A stretch of 64,000 nucleotides of DNA from Cupriavidus consociatus (lineage in GTDB: Bacteria; Pseudomonadota; Gammaproteobacteria; Burkholderiales; Burkholderiaceae): positions 62,001 to 126,000 of the forward strand of contig NZ_JAGIQA010000019.1 in the NCBI RefSeq assembly GCF_017814975.1. Reading direction: 5' to 3'. The notes below the pieces were generated by a model that was given only the letters and a program-made list of their open reading frames with translations, did not search any database and was not told the origin of the DNA. This document shows, piece by piece, positions 35,006 through 47,939 of the stretch (positions are counted from its first letter, which is position 1; every line of letters starts with the position of its first letter). The translations under genes and the position numbers were made by a program.

Positions 35006-36124
35006 CCGCGGTAGCGACAGGCGCGCGCGCAGGCCACCTTCGGCACGGTTGGACAAAATCAGCTCGCCGCCATGCCGTGCGGCAATGTCGGCGGCGATCG
35101 ACAGGCCCATGCCGACCCCGCCGGTGGCGCGGCTGCGCGACGATTCGAGCCGGTAGAACGGCTCCATCACGCGCGCCAGCTGATCTTCCGGAATGCCGGG
35201 TCCGTCGTCGCAGATATCGATCAGCACCCGCGCCGGGCTGTCGGTCAGCACGATGCTGGCCGCGCCGCCGTAGCGCCGCGCATTCTCGACCAGGTTGACC
35301 ACCGCGCGCCGCAGCTCAGACGGCCACGCCAGCAGCGGCTGCGCCTGGCCGCTGAGGGCGACCTCGTGGCCGGTGTCGGCGGCGTCGTCGACCACCGCCT
35401 GCAGCAGGGCGAGCACGTCCACGCGCTGGCGCGGGCCGCTGGCTTCGTCGCGGTCGCGCAGGTAATAGAGCGTGGCGTCGATCAGGCCGTTCATTTCGGC
35501 GAGATCCTGGCGCAGGCGATAGCGCACCTCGCCGGCATCGATGCGTTCGATGCGCAGGCTCATGCGCGTCAGCGGTGTGCGCAGGTCGTGCGAGACTGCG
35601 GCCAGGAAGCGCGATTGCTGGGCGAGCTGCGTGCGGATGCGCTGCTGCATCAGGTTCAGCGCCTGCGCGGCGGCACGCGCTTCGGCAGGGCCGCCGGTCT
35701 CGTCCAGCGGCGGCGCATGCACGTCCTGCGCCAGCCGGCCGGCGCCGCTGGCGAGCTGCTGCACCGGGCGCGCCAGCAACCGTGCGCCGACCCATGCTGC
35801 CGCCACCATCGCCGCCACCTGGATCACCATGCCAAGGTGCGGTGGCCACGGCCAGCGCGGTGGCGGGCGGTGCGTCGCAGCGCCCTGCTCTCCGGGCGCT
35901 CCCCGCTCCGCCGGCCGGCCGGGAGCGCTGTCGGGCCGTGGCCCGCCGTGCCAGGCTTCGGGCGGCGGCGGCCCCCCGGGACCATCACGCAGCACGCGTT
36001 CCATGCCGGGCCGCGGGAACAGGCTTTCGATTACCGTCATGCCGAGCAGGTGGACTACCAGCATGATCGCGGCCATCGCCACGAACAGCCGCAGGAACAT
36101 CGAGTCGTAGCGCGCCAGGCGCAT
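34991..36124 (-). CDS. two-component sensor histidine kinase, CpxA/EnvZ-like
   Basis: A 377-residue membrane kinase. Two membrane helices (about residues 9-33 and 97-118) enclose a Pro/Gly-rich periplasmic loop of only about 60 residues. HAMP follows, then the dimerisation helix with the phosphoacceptor His179 (AAVSHDLRTPLTRM), N box NLVENARRYG, G1 DDGPGIP and G2 GVGMGLSIA. AAGGGTG precedes the ATG; the stop of the response regulator gene lies five bases upstream, so the genes are translationally coupled. A GTG overlapping that stop is the alternative start. The tiny, disordered sensor loop suggests sensing within the membrane or through a partner protein. Confidence 0.9.
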   Translation of the reverse strand: MRLARYDSMFLRLFVAMAAIMLVVHLLGMTVIESLFPRPGMERVLRDGPGGPPPPEAWHGGPRPDSAPGRPAERGAPGEQGAATHRPPPRWPWPPHLGMVIQVAAMVAAAWVGARLLARPVQQLASGAGRLAQDVHAPPLDETGGPAEARAAAQALNLMQQRIRTQLAQQSRFLAAVSHDLRTPLTRMSLRIERIDAGEVRYRLRQDLAEMNGLIDATLYYLRDRDEASGPRQRVDVLALLQAVVDDAADTGHEVALSGQAQPLLAWPSELRRAVVNLVENARRYGGAASIVLTDSPARVLIDICDDGPGIPEDQLARVMEPFYRLESSRSRATGGVGMGLSIAADIAARHGGELILSNRAEGGLRARLSLPRLPLA

Positions 36125-36129
36125 CGGGC

Positions 36130-36885
36130 TCACCCTTCAAGCGTCGCGGTGAAGACGTAGCCTTCGCCGCGCACGGTGCGGATCAGCGCCGGATCGCGCG
36201 GGTCATCGCGCAGTTTCTGGCGTAGCCGCGAGACCAGCAGGTCGATGCTGCGGTCGAACACGTCGAGCCCGCGCCCGCGTGCCTGGTTGATCAGCAGCTC
36301 GCGGTCGAGCACGCGGTTGGGCTGCTCGACAAAGGCCAGCAACAAACGGAATTCGGCATTGGACAGCGGCACCACCACCTCCTCGCGGTCGACCAGCTGG
36401 CGCAGCGTGGTGTTCAGGCGCCAGTGGCCAAAGCGCAGTTCGTGGCCCGAAGGCGAAGCGGCGCGGCGGCCATCGACACCCGGTCCACCGCTGCCGGCAT
36501 GGACACGGCTGCGGCGCAGCACGGTGTGGATGCGCGCCACCAGCTCGCGCATCTCGAACGGCTTGGTGACGTAGTCGTCGGCGCCAACCTCAAGCCCGAC
36601 CACGCGGTCTGCCAGTTCGGCGCGCGCGGTCAGCATGATGACGGCAACATTGGTTCGCGCGCGCAGTTCGCGGCACAGCGCCAGGCCGTTCTCGCCGGGC
36701 AGCGACAGGTCGAGGATGACGAGGTCATAGGCCGTGGCGGCCATCGCCTGGCGCATCGCGGTGCCGTCCTCGACCCCGTCGGCATGCATGCCGAAAGTGG
36801 AGAGGTACTCGGCCAGCATGGCGCGGATCTGCGGATCGTCGTCGACGATCAGCAGGCGGATGGGAAGCGGGGGGGTGAATTCCAT
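36130..36885 (-). CDS. OmpR-family response regulator
   Basis: A 251-residue regulator. The receiver domain (about residues 8-122) has the acidic pocket DDD at 15-17, the phosphorylation site Asp59 (VILDLSLPGENG) and Lys108 (YVTKPFEM). A Gly/Ser/Pro-rich linker of about 25 residues leads to a winged-helix DNA-binding domain (about 150-248) with FRLLLAFVEQPNRVLDRELL, DRSIDLLVSRLRQKL and TVRGEGYVF. First gene of the two-gene operon with the kinase; divergent from a Spy/CpxP-like gene, its likely target. An in-frame ATG six codons upstream is an alternative. Confidence 0.9.
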   Translation of the reverse strand: MEFTPPLPIRLLIVDDDPQIRAMLAEYLSTFGMHADGVEDGTAMRQAMAATAYDLVILDLSLPGENGLALCRELRARTNVAVIMLTARAELADRVVGLEVGADDYVTKPFEMRELVARIHTVLRRSRVHAGSGGPGVDGRRAASPSGHELRFGHWRLNTTLRQLVDREEVVVPLSNAEFRLLLAFVEQPNRVLDRELLINQARGRGLDVFDRSIDLLVSRLRQKLRDDPRDPALIRTVRGEGYVFTATLEG

Positions 36886-37002
36886 AAGCGAAGAGAACGG
36901 CATCTGGCGAGGCGGTCGGGGCGGACCCAGGCGACGATGTGTCGATGCCGGAGGCGTGCGGTGCCCCACTTTACCAGCGGCGGGTGGCGGCACTATGCCG
37001 GC

Positions 37003-37021
37003 TTTGTATCCGGCCTGATAC
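37003..37021. promoter_or_regulatory. candidate response-regulator site
   Basis: TTTGTATCCGGCCTGATAC lies in the gap between the response regulator and the Spy/CpxP-like gene. Closely related words occur at 37811-37826 and 37831-37848. Binding is inferred from recurrence alone. Confidence 0.35.
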
Positions 37022-37143
37022 GCAGTGTTGCCGAAGGGGCCGCCATGTACGCCATTGCAATAGGGCGCAGACCAAGTGCTCAAGCAATGCAACGCGGCCT
37101 TCCCTAGCATGGACCGGCTTCGATATCACTACAGGAGAACTCC

Positions 37144-37632
37144 ATGTCCATCATGTTTTCACGGCTGCGGACCAGCCTGTCCGGGCTGGCGCTGTGCGGC
37201 GCCGCGCTGGTGGCCACGCCGGCCAGCGCCCTGCAAGCCGGCCCCGGGCCGCATGGCGCCATGCCGCCGCCCATCCCTGCCCCGGCAACGGCCGAGTCGC
37301 TCGGACTTAACGCGGCCCAGGCCAGGCTGTGGCGGGCCGCGCGCGGCGCCGCGGCAGAGGCGGAAGCGCATGCGCTGGAACTGCGCGCCCGCTTCCTGCG
37401 CGAGACCGCCGACATGGCGGCGGATGGCCCGCTGCGGCCGCGCGCCGAGGCCATGGACCGCCTGCACCAGGCGCTCGAGCAGGACCGGCACGCCGTGCGC
37501 GAACGGTGGCTGGCGCTCGACGACAGCCTGGACGCGACCCAGCGCCAGCGCCTGCATGGTGCGCCCGGTGCCGCGCGCTGGCTCGGCCTGCCGCCAGGAC
37601 CGATGGTGGCGCCGCCGCCGCAGGGACGCTGA
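37144..37632 (+). CDS. periplasmic Spy/CpxP-like protein
   Basis: A 162-residue exported protein with a Sec signal peptide (about residues 1-29, cleaved after ASA) and a Gly/Pro/His segment. A mostly helical body follows, rich in Ala, Arg and Glu (SLGLNAAQARLWRAARGAAAEAEAHALELRARFL, then DRLHQALEQDRHAVRERWLALDDSLDATQRQRL). The helical hairpin with an LDATQRQRLH segment at the place of the LTxxQ motif points to the Spy/CpxP/periplasmic heavy-metal sensor group, which chaperone proteins or dampen a sensor kinase. It is divergent from a CpxRA-like operon, which fits a feedback role. GGAGAA precedes the ATG. Confidence 0.7.
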   Translation: MSIMFSRLRTSLSGLALCGAALVATPASALQAGPGPHGAMPPPIPAPATAESLGLNAAQARLWRAARGAAAEAEAHALELRARFLRETADMAADGPLRPRAEAMDRLHQALEQDRHAVRERWLALDDSLDATQRQRLHGAPGAARWLGLPPGPMVAPPPQGR

Positions 37633-37642
37633 GCGCCGCGCC

Positions 37643-37681
37643 AAAAAAATTGCCCCCGCACGCTGGCGCGGCGGGGGCCAA
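37643..37681 (-). terminator. intrinsic terminator of the rep gene
   Basis: On the reverse strand GCCCCCGC pairs with GCGGGGGC around a short loop and runs into a seven-base T-run (the AAAAAAA at 37643-37649). It lies about 170 bases beyond the helicase stop. Confidence 0.7.
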
Positions 37682-37810
37682 TTACAGGGAAAAACCAGAC
37701 GTGATGTCTGGAGCGGCACGACCCGGGCAGGCCGTGCCGCCGCAACAGCCGCACAGCGGTGAAAGGCGCAGGCGGCACAACCGTCATGCTAAGGACCGCC
37801 GCGTGCGCGG

Positions 37811-37848
37811 TCTTGTCGGCCTGGTAGGGTTTTGTATCGGCCTTGTAC
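37811..37848. repeat. two tandem TTGT(AT)CGGCCTnGTA words
   Basis: TCTTGTCGGCCTGGTA is followed four bases later by TTTGTATCGGCCTTGTAC. Both resemble the word between the response regulator and Spy-like genes. They lie just before the rep stop codon, in a gap with no gene. Confidence 0.4.
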
Positions 37849-37854
37849 CGAACG

Positions 37855-39951
37855 TCAGCCTGCCGCCGCCTTGCCGGGGCCGCCGAGCAGCGCCTTGAGC
37901 GCGCCGAGCCGGTCCTTGGGGCTCATTGCCGGGGTTTCGTCCTTGGGCGCCGGCGCTTCTTCCAGCTTCATCTCGCCGATAAAGCGCGACGGCTGGCACG
38001 AGTAGGTCTCGCGCGCACGCTTGCGCTTCTTGCACCAGCTGATCTGCAGGCTGCGCTGCGCGCGGGTGATGCCGACGTACATCAGCCGGCGCTCTTCCTC
38101 GATCTTCTCGTCGGTCATGTCGTCGTCTTCGCGGCAGTGGGGCAGGATGCCCTCTTCCACGCCGACCAGGAATACGTGCGGATATTCCAGCCCCTTGGAC
38201 GCATGCAGCGTGGACAGCCGCACCGCGTCCGGGTCTTCCTCGCGCCCCTCGAGCATGCTCATCAGCGCCACGGTCTGCGTCAGCTCGAGCAAATTCTTGC
38301 CTTCGCTGCCGAAACCGTCGGCGTTGTCATAGCCGGTGGCTTCCTCGCCCTCGGCCGCTTCCGGCTTGGTGCCCTTGCGCTTGAGCCACTCCAGGAATTC
38401 AAGCGTATTGGTCCAGCGCGACTGCGCCTGGCGCTCGTCGAAACTGTCGTACAGGTAGGCCTCGTAGTGGATGCCGGCCATCAGGTCGTCAAGCACTTCG
38501 GTAGCCGGATCCTTGGCCGCGCGGTCGGCCAGCCGCACCATCGATTCGCAGAACACACGCAGCGGCTCCAGCTGGCGCGGCTGCAGCTTGCCCTCGATGC
38601 CGCCCATCATCGCCGCTTCGAACAGCGACACCTTGGCCTGCCCGGCGAAGGTGCCCAGCACTTCTAGCGTGGTGTTGCCGACGCCGCGGCGCGGCGTGGT
38701 GATCGCGCGGATGAAGGCGGGATCGTCGTCGGGATTGGCGATCAGGCGCAGGTAGGCGCAGATGTCCTTGATCTCGGCCTTGTCGAAGAAGCTCTGGCCG
38801 CCCGACAGCACGTAGGGGATGCGCTCGCGCCGCAGGATCTGCTCGAACAGCCGTGCCTGGTGGTTGCCGCGGTACAGGATGGCGTAGTCGCGGAACTGCG
38901 CGCGGCGCTCGAACTTGTGCGCCGACAGGCGGAACACCACCGACTCGGCCTCATGCTCCTCATCGTTCATCGGATGGATGGCGATGGGATCGCCCATGCC
39001 GTGCTCGCTCCACAGCTTCTTGTCGAACAGCTTGGGATTGTTGGCGATGACCGCGTTGGCCGCTTCCAGGATGCGCACGGTGGAGCGGTAGTTCTGCTCC
39101 AGCTTGATCACCTTGAGGCCGGGGAAGTCGGTCTGCAGCCCGCGCAGGTTGTCGAGCGTGGCGCCGCGCCAGCCGTAGATGGCCTGGTCATCGTCGCCCA
39201 CCGCGGTGAAGGCTGGTGCTCGCAGGTGCGAGCCGCCCGCCAGCAGCTTGAGCAGCTGGTACTGGCAGGCGTTGGTGTCCTGGTATTCGTCGACGAGGAA
39301 GTAGCGCAACCGGTTCTGCCACTTGAGCTGTACCGCTTCATTGCGCGCGAATAGTTCCGCAGGCAGGCGGATCAGGTCGTCGAAATCCACCGCCTGGTAT
39401 GCATTCAGCGTGGCGACGTAGTTGCGGTAGACCAGCGCGGCCTGGTGCTCGTCGGCATTGGCTGCCTGCGCGATCGCGGCCTCGGGATCGACCATGCCGT
39501 TTTTCCACAGCGAGATCGTGCTCTGCACGCCGCGGATCAGCTTCTTGTCGGTGGTGCCGAGCTGCTCCTGGATCAGGCCGAAGCAGTCATCCGAATCCAT
39601 GATCGAGAACTGCGGCTTCAGGCCGACGTGCTCCGCCTCCATGCGCAGGATCTGCACGCCCAGCGAGTGGAACGTACAGACCGTCAGCTGCTTGAGCGGA
39701 ATACGCTTGCCCTCGCGCGTGGTCTTGCCTTCCATCAGCTTGCCGATGCGTTCCTGCATCTCCTTGGCAGCCTTGTTGGTGAAGGTGACGGCGGCGATAT
39801 GGCGCGGCTCGAAGCCCTTGTCTTCGATCAGGTGCGCAATCTTCTGCGTGATCACGCGGGTCTTGCCCGAACCCGCTCCGGCCAGCACCAGGCAGGGTCC
39901 GTCCAGGTAGCGGACAGCTTCGGATTGGGCGGAATTCAGGCCGTGGGTCAT
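37855..39951 (-). CDS. rep: ATP-dependent DNA helicase Rep
   Basis: A 698-residue superfamily 1A 3'-5' helicase that helps replication forks past nucleoprotein barriers. Motifs: Walker A AGAGSGKT (residues 24-31), AAVTFTNKAAKEM, FHSLGVQIL, DEYQDTN (motif II), GDDDQAIYGWRGA (motif III), EQNYRS (IV), TLHASKGLEYPHVFL (V) and VGITRAQRSL (VI). The close match through the N-terminal region (PCLVLAGAGSGKTRVITQKI, HIAAVTFTNKAAKEMQ) favours Rep over UvrD. A longer open frame upstream lacks similarity and is not included. The last 40 residues form a Lys/Pro tail. Confidence 0.92.
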   Translation of the reverse strand: MTHGLNSAQSEAVRYLDGPCLVLAGAGSGKTRVITQKIAHLIEDKGFEPRHIAAVTFTNKAAKEMQERIGKLMEGKTTREGKRIPLKQLTVCTFHSLGVQILRMEAEHVGLKPQFSIMDSDDCFGLIQEQLGTTDKKLIRGVQSTISLWKNGMVDPEAAIAQAANADEHQAALVYRNYVATLNAYQAVDFDDLIRLPAELFARNEAVQLKWQNRLRYFLVDEYQDTNACQYQLLKLLAGGSHLRAPAFTAVGDDDQAIYGWRGATLDNLRGLQTDFPGLKVIKLEQNYRSTVRILEAANAVIANNPKLFDKKLWSEHGMGDPIAIHPMNDEEHEAESVVFRLSAHKFERRAQFRDYAILYRGNHQARLFEQILRRERIPYVLSGGQSFFDKAEIKDICAYLRLIANPDDDPAFIRAITTPRRGVGNTTLEVLGTFAGQAKVSLFEAAMMGGIEGKLQPRQLEPLRVFCESMVRLADRAAKDPATEVLDDLMAGIHYEAYLYDSFDERQAQSRWTNTLEFLEWLKRKGTKPEAAEGEEATGYDNADGFGSEGKNLLELTQTVALMSMLEGREEDPDAVRLSTLHASKGLEYPHVFLVGVEEGILPHCREDDDMTDEKIEEERRLMYVGITRAQRSLQISWCKKRKRARETYSCQPSRFIGEMKLEEAPAPKDETPAMSPKDRLGALKALLGGPGKAAAG

Positions 39952-40231
39952 GCGCGTGGGTGAGCCGTGGGTGTGCGTTCGGGGACAGTTGTTTCCGCGG
40001 AAGGCGGAAATGCGGGCGCGGACGGCAAGGCATAGGTGCCAGTCCGGCATAACCAACCATGCTAACACGCTGGCCACCCGGGGGTCAGTCAGCGCCAGCC
40101 GCATTTTCGGGACTGCCAATGTCACTGGCGTAACACTTAGTAAAGACCGGAGCGGACAGCTCCCGCCCCGCTCTAACAAGTACGGGCCAGGCGACAGGCC
40201 GGGCCGCCAATTCATCACATCGGAGCCGATA

Positions 40232-40459
40232 ATGAAAACCCTGCAAGCCCTTACCAAGGTGACCTTGATTGGTGTAACGGTCGCGGCATTTGCCGGTTGT
40301 GCCGACATGACTCCCAAGCAACGCAATACGGCGATTGGCGCGGGCGCCGGTGCGGTGGGCGGTGCGGCGCTCACACACGGTAGCGCGCTCGGCACGCTAG
40401 GCGGCGCGGCGGTCGGCGGCGTGATCGGTAACGTCGTGACCGACGACCACCACAAGTAA
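40232..40459 (+). CDS. glycine-zipper lipoprotein, OsmB/SlyB-like
   Basis: A 75-residue outer membrane lipoprotein candidate. The signal sequence ends in a lipobox-like AFAGC (Cys22), followed by ADMTPKQRN and two glycine-zipper stretches (AIGAGAGAVGGAALTHG and GTLGGAAVGGVIGN) that can form a membrane hairpin, as in the glycine zipper 2TM family. OsmB-type proteins are induced by osmotic or envelope stress; the role here is unknown. It ends in DDHHK. The GGAG at 40222-40225 serves as ribosome binding site. Confidence 0.8.
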   Translation: MKTLQALTKVTLIGVTVAAFAGCADMTPKQRNTAIGAGAGAVGGAALTHGSALGTLGGAAVGGVIGNVVTDDHHK

Positions 40460-40477
40460 ATTGCAACGCCCGAGCCC

Positions 40478-40507
40478 GCGGTCGCGGTCGCGGTCGCGGT
40501 CGCGGTC
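40478..40507 (+). repeat. five tandem copies of GCGGTC
   Basis: Five perfect hexanucleotide units with partial flanking units, between the lipoprotein gene and the glycine riboswitch. Outside coding sequence, so copy-number changes would be tolerated. Confidence 0.85.
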
Positions 40508-40568
40508 CACTGTGCGGCTTCCCGGCCAGGTTTGACAAAGGCCGGGGCCTCCCGTACATTGCGCGCAT

Positions 40569-40788
40569 CCGACCGGGAGAGCGCGCAGATCTGCGCCGCC
40601 GAAGGGGTATCACCCGAAAACTCTCAGGCACCACGGACCGGTCGGATCGGCATGCAACATGCACACGATGCATGCCGCACTCTGGAGAGCGGCACCCGCC
40701 ATTCGTGGCGAGCGTGCCCACCGAAGGGGCGCGCGAGGACGGGGTCCACCGGATCCGCTTCGTAATCTCTCAGGTATCGAGGACAGAG
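40569..40788 (+). ncRNA. tandem glycine riboswitch (gcvT type)
   Basis: Two consecutive glycine aptamers. The first is closed by CCGACCGG/CCGGTCGG and holds GGAGAG, CCGAAGGGGT and CTCTCAGGCACC with GGAC. The second is closed by CTCTG/CAGAG and holds GGAGAG, CACCGAAGGGG and CTCTCAGGTATCGAGGAC. These are the conserved core blocks of the family, and the element directly precedes gcvT. In known cases glycine binding turns the glycine cleavage genes on. Confidence 0.95.
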
Positions 40789-40858
40789 GGGTCATCCGCT
40801 GCAGCGGATTGCTCGCCTATTGGCGTAGCGATCGCTGCGGCGGATGACCCTTTTTTGT
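40789..40858 (+). terminator. expression platform: terminator with competing hairpin
   Basis: GGGTCATCCGC pairs with GCGGATGACCC 40 bases downstream and runs into TTTTTTG. The left arm also forms a local perfect palindrome ATCCGCTGCAGCGGAT (40794-40809), which excludes the terminator stem. This gives a simple two-state switch directly after the second aptamer. Confidence 0.75.
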
Positions 40859-40890
40859 TTTTGCAACCCGATATTGCCCCCGAGGATTCC

Positions 40891-42018
40891 ATGACGCTCC
40901 AGGCCACGCCCCTCAACGCCATCCACCGCGCCCTCGGCGCCCGCATGGTCGATTTCGGCGGCTGGGACATGCCGGTCAACTACGGCTCCCAGATCGAAGA
41001 ACACAACGCCGTGCGCACCGACGCCGGCATGTTCGACGTGTCGCACATGTGCGTGGTCGATCTCGGCGGCCCCAATACCCGCACCTTCCTGCGCGGCCTG
41101 CTGGCCAACAACGTCGACAAGCTGCAGACGCCGGGCAAGGCGCTGTATTCGTGCATGCTCGACGAAAAAGGCGGCGTGATCGACGACCTGATCGTCTATT
41201 TCTTTGCCGAGGACCGTTTCCGCCTGGTGGTCAACGCCAGCACCGCGGTCGGCGATATCGACTGGATCCGCGCGCGCAACGATGCCACCGGCAGCGGCGT
41301 GACCATCACCCCGCGCCGTGAAGATGTTGCGCCCCCCGGCACGGAGCCGCTTGCCATCGTGGCGGTGCAGGGGCCCAACGCCCGTGCTAGGGTGTGGAGC
41401 ACCTTCCCGTCGACCCAACCTTCTGATGCGCTCAAGCCGTTCAACGCTGTCGTGGTGCAGGATCCCGCACTCGGCGAGGTCATGGTCGCGCGCACCGGCT
41501 ACACCGGCGAAGACGGTTTCGAGCTGGTCGTGCCGGCCGCCAGCGTTGCCGGCCTGTGGGAAAAACTGAATGCCGCGGGCGTGCGCCCGGCCGGCCTGGG
41601 CGCGCGCGACACGCTGCGCCTGGAAGCCGGCATGAACCTGTACGGCCAGGACATGGACATCAAGACCTCGCCGCTCGACGCGGGCCTGGCCTGGACCGTC
41701 GACCTGCAGAGCGAGCGCGACTTCACCGGCAAGGCGGCGCTGGCCGCTGCCGGTTCGCGCCAGCAGTTCCTCGGCCTGATCCTGCGTGACAAGGGGGGCG
41801 TGCTGCGCGCCCACCAGAAGGTCATCACCCCCGCGGGTGACGGCGAAATCACCAGCGGCACCTTCAGCCCATCGTTGTCGCAATCGATCGCGTTCGCGCG
41901 CCTGCCGCAGGGCGTGAACGTCGGCGACACCGTGCAGGTGGAGATCCGCGACCGCAAACTCAACGCGACTGTGGTTAAACTGCCGTTTGTGCGTAATGGC
42001 AAGGCACTCGTGAGCTGA
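40891..42018 (+). CDS. gcvT: glycine cleavage system T protein (aminomethyltransferase)
   Basis: A 375-residue folate-dependent enzyme that takes the aminomethyl group from lipoylated H protein and releases ammonia and 5,10-methylene-THF. Motifs: RMVDFGGWDMPVNYG near the N-terminus, DVSHMCVVDLGG, the folate pocket ARTGYTGEDGFEL with Glu/Asp, GLGARDTLRLEAGMNLYG, and C-terminal GEITSGTFSPSL. GAGGA precedes the ATG. First gene of gcvTHP, downstream of the glycine riboswitch. Confidence 0.97.
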   Translation: MTLQATPLNAIHRALGARMVDFGGWDMPVNYGSQIEEHNAVRTDAGMFDVSHMCVVDLGGPNTRTFLRGLLANNVDKLQTPGKALYSCMLDEKGGVIDDLIVYFFAEDRFRLVVNASTAVGDIDWIRARNDATGSGVTITPRREDVAPPGTEPLAIVAVQGPNARARVWSTFPSTQPSDALKPFNAVVVQDPALGEVMVARTGYTGEDGFELVVPAASVAGLWEKLNAAGVRPAGLGARDTLRLEAGMNLYGQDMDIKTSPLDAGLAWTVDLQSERDFTGKAALAAAGSRQQFLGLILRDKGGVLRAHQKVITPAGDGEITSGTFSPSLSQSIAFARLPQGVNVGDTVQVEIRDRKLNATVVKLPFVRNGKALVS

Positions 42019-42117
42019 GGGAAACACTCGCTTACCCAACGGTCGCCCTCGCCTGCCGGCAGCGTTGCCGGGCAGGCATCACCCAACAAGAAACAGATCT
42101 GAATCCGGAGAACCTTC

Positions 42118-42498
42118 ATGAATTTCCCCGCCGACCTCAAATACACCGAGTCGCATGAGTGGGTGCGCGTCGAAGCCGACGGCACGCTCACCATTGGCAT
42201 CACCGACCACGCGCAAGATGCGCTGGGCGACATCGTCTTCCTGGAACTGCCCGAAGTGGGCAAGTCGGTCGGTGCCGGCGACGCGCTGGCAGTGGTGGAA
42301 TCGGTGAAGGCCGCTTCCGACATCTATGCACCGGTGGCCGGCGAAGTGATCGCAGTGAACGAGGCCGCCACGGCCGAGCCGGAAAGCGTCAATGCCAATG
42401 CCTTCGACGCCTGGCTGTTCAAGCTCAAGCCGGCCAACAGCGACGACGTCAACGGCCTGATGTCGGCCGACGCGTACAAGGCCAGCGTCGGCGCCTGA
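42118..42498 (+). CDS. gcvH: glycine cleavage system H protein
   Basis: A 126-residue lipoyl carrier that shuttles the aminomethyl intermediate between P, T and L proteins. The lipoylated Lys64 lies in VVESVKAASDIYAP within the beta-barrel; YTESHEWV opens the domain and NDDVNGLMSADAYKA-like residues close it. GGAGAA precedes the ATG. Second gene of the operon. Confidence 0.97.
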   Translation: MNFPADLKYTESHEWVRVEADGTLTIGITDHAQDALGDIVFLELPEVGKSVGAGDALAVVESVKAASDIYAPVAGEVIAVNEAATAEPESVNANAFDAWLFKLKPANSDDVNGLMSADAYKASVGA

Positions 42499-42597
42499 TC
42501 GCCCCGTCGATCCCGCACGCGGGATCGACACACAGCATTTGCAGCGCCGCGGCACGGCTGACCACCTGCCGCAGCGCTCCCCACGAGGTTCTTGCCA

Positions 42598-45528
<2,931 letters not shown>

Positions 45529-45678
45529 TAATGCACACAGGCCGGTGCCGCCGCGTCCGCGGAGGCCCGGCCGTCGCACTATCCTCAGGATGACGGGCCA
45601 GCCAGCGGCGTGCCCGTTGCCGTACTTCGACCGCCTAACAAGAGCCTCTGCGGGCCACCCCATTGCTGGAGACATTCC

Positions 45679-47055
<1,377 letters not shown>

Positions 47056-47175
47056 GCTCCCATAAACAAGCGAGAGGTGCCGGAGGGCACCGATTGCGGA
47101 CCCAACGCACCCAATGGGCCTCCATTGCGGCGTATCATGGCGGCGTTCCCCGACTGCAGAACAAGAGGGCCCGCC

Positions 47176-47913
47176 ATGCAGACCTTCCACCAGCTCTTTG
47201 ACGATTCCTCGTCGACCTTCACTTATCTGCTGATCGATGCGGAAACGAAGGACGCGCTGCTGATCGACCCGGTCGACCACCAGCTCGAACGCGACCTGGC
47301 GCTGGTCGAGGATACCGGCGCACACCTGGCCTGGGTCATCGAGACACACGCCCACGCCGACCACATCACCTCCGCCGGCCATCTCGCCATGCAGACCGGC
47401 GCGCACACCGCGGCGCCATCGGGCTGCGATATCAAGCCGGCACAGAAGCAGCTGATCGACGGCGACACTGTCGCATTCGGCAAGCAGGTGCTGCGCGCCA
47501 TCCATACGCCCGGCCATACCGCCGGCAGCATGAGCTACCTGTGGGAAGAGCCCACGGCTGACGGCATCGTGCGTCGCGTCTTTACCGGCGATGCGCTGCT
47601 GATCGACGGCTGCGGCCGCACCGATTTCCAGTCGGGCGACGCCGGCACGCTTTACGACAGCCTGACCCGCAAGCTCTTTGCGCTGCCCGACGATACCCGG
47701 GTCTACCCCGCGCACGACTACAGGGGCCAGACCTCGTCGACCATCGGCCATGAGCGCGCGCACAACAGCCGCGTATCCGGCCGCACGCGCGAGGAGTTCA
47801 TCGACATGATGCGCAACCTGAACCTGCCCCGGCCCAGGCTGATCGATATTGCGGTGCCGGCCAACCAGCGCCTGGGCCTGCGCGACGGCGAGAGCGTGCC
47901 GCACGGCGCCTGA
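47176..47913 (+). CDS. ETHE1-like persulfide dioxygenase (MBL fold)
   Basis: A 245-residue metallo-beta-lactamase-fold protein. The metal motif is THAHADH (His58, His60, Asp62, His63), followed by HTPGHTAGSM and the ETHE1/Blh-specific FTGDALLIDGCGRTDFQSGDAGTLYDSL, then YPAHDY with the last His. Such mononuclear-iron enzymes oxidise glutathione persulfide to sulfite. No Blh-type rhodanese or sulfide:quinone reductase is adjacent. An OsmC-family thiol peroxidase follows 26 bases later, suggesting a shared thiol or sulfur-stress role. GAGGG precedes the ATG. Confidence 0.88.
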   Translation: MQTFHQLFDDSSSTFTYLLIDAETKDALLIDPVDHQLERDLALVEDTGAHLAWVIETHAHADHITSAGHLAMQTGAHTAAPSGCDIKPAQKQLIDGDTVAFGKQVLRAIHTPGHTAGSMSYLWEEPTADGIVRRVFTGDALLIDGCGRTDFQSGDAGTLYDSLTRKLFALPDDTRVYPAHDYRGQTSSTIGHERAHNSRVSGRTREEFIDMMRNLNLPRPRLIDIAVPANQRLGLRDGESVPHGA

Positions 47914-47939
47914 AGCATTCCAATCTTAGGAGTCACCGC

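Noticed and set aside
39952..40455. N-terminal extension of the Rep helicase by over 160 codons
   Set aside because: The extension lacks similarity to SF1 helicases, overlaps the lipoprotein gene on the other strand and would place the conserved N-terminal NSAQSEAV far inside the protein.
40478..40507. CRISPR-like repeat
   Set aside because: The hexamers are contiguous with no spacers, and no cas genes are present; it is a simple tandem repeat.
47076..47091. GGTGCC/GGCACC hairpin after sdaA as an intrinsic terminator
   Set aside because: The stem is six base pairs and no T-run follows, so it is too weak to assign.
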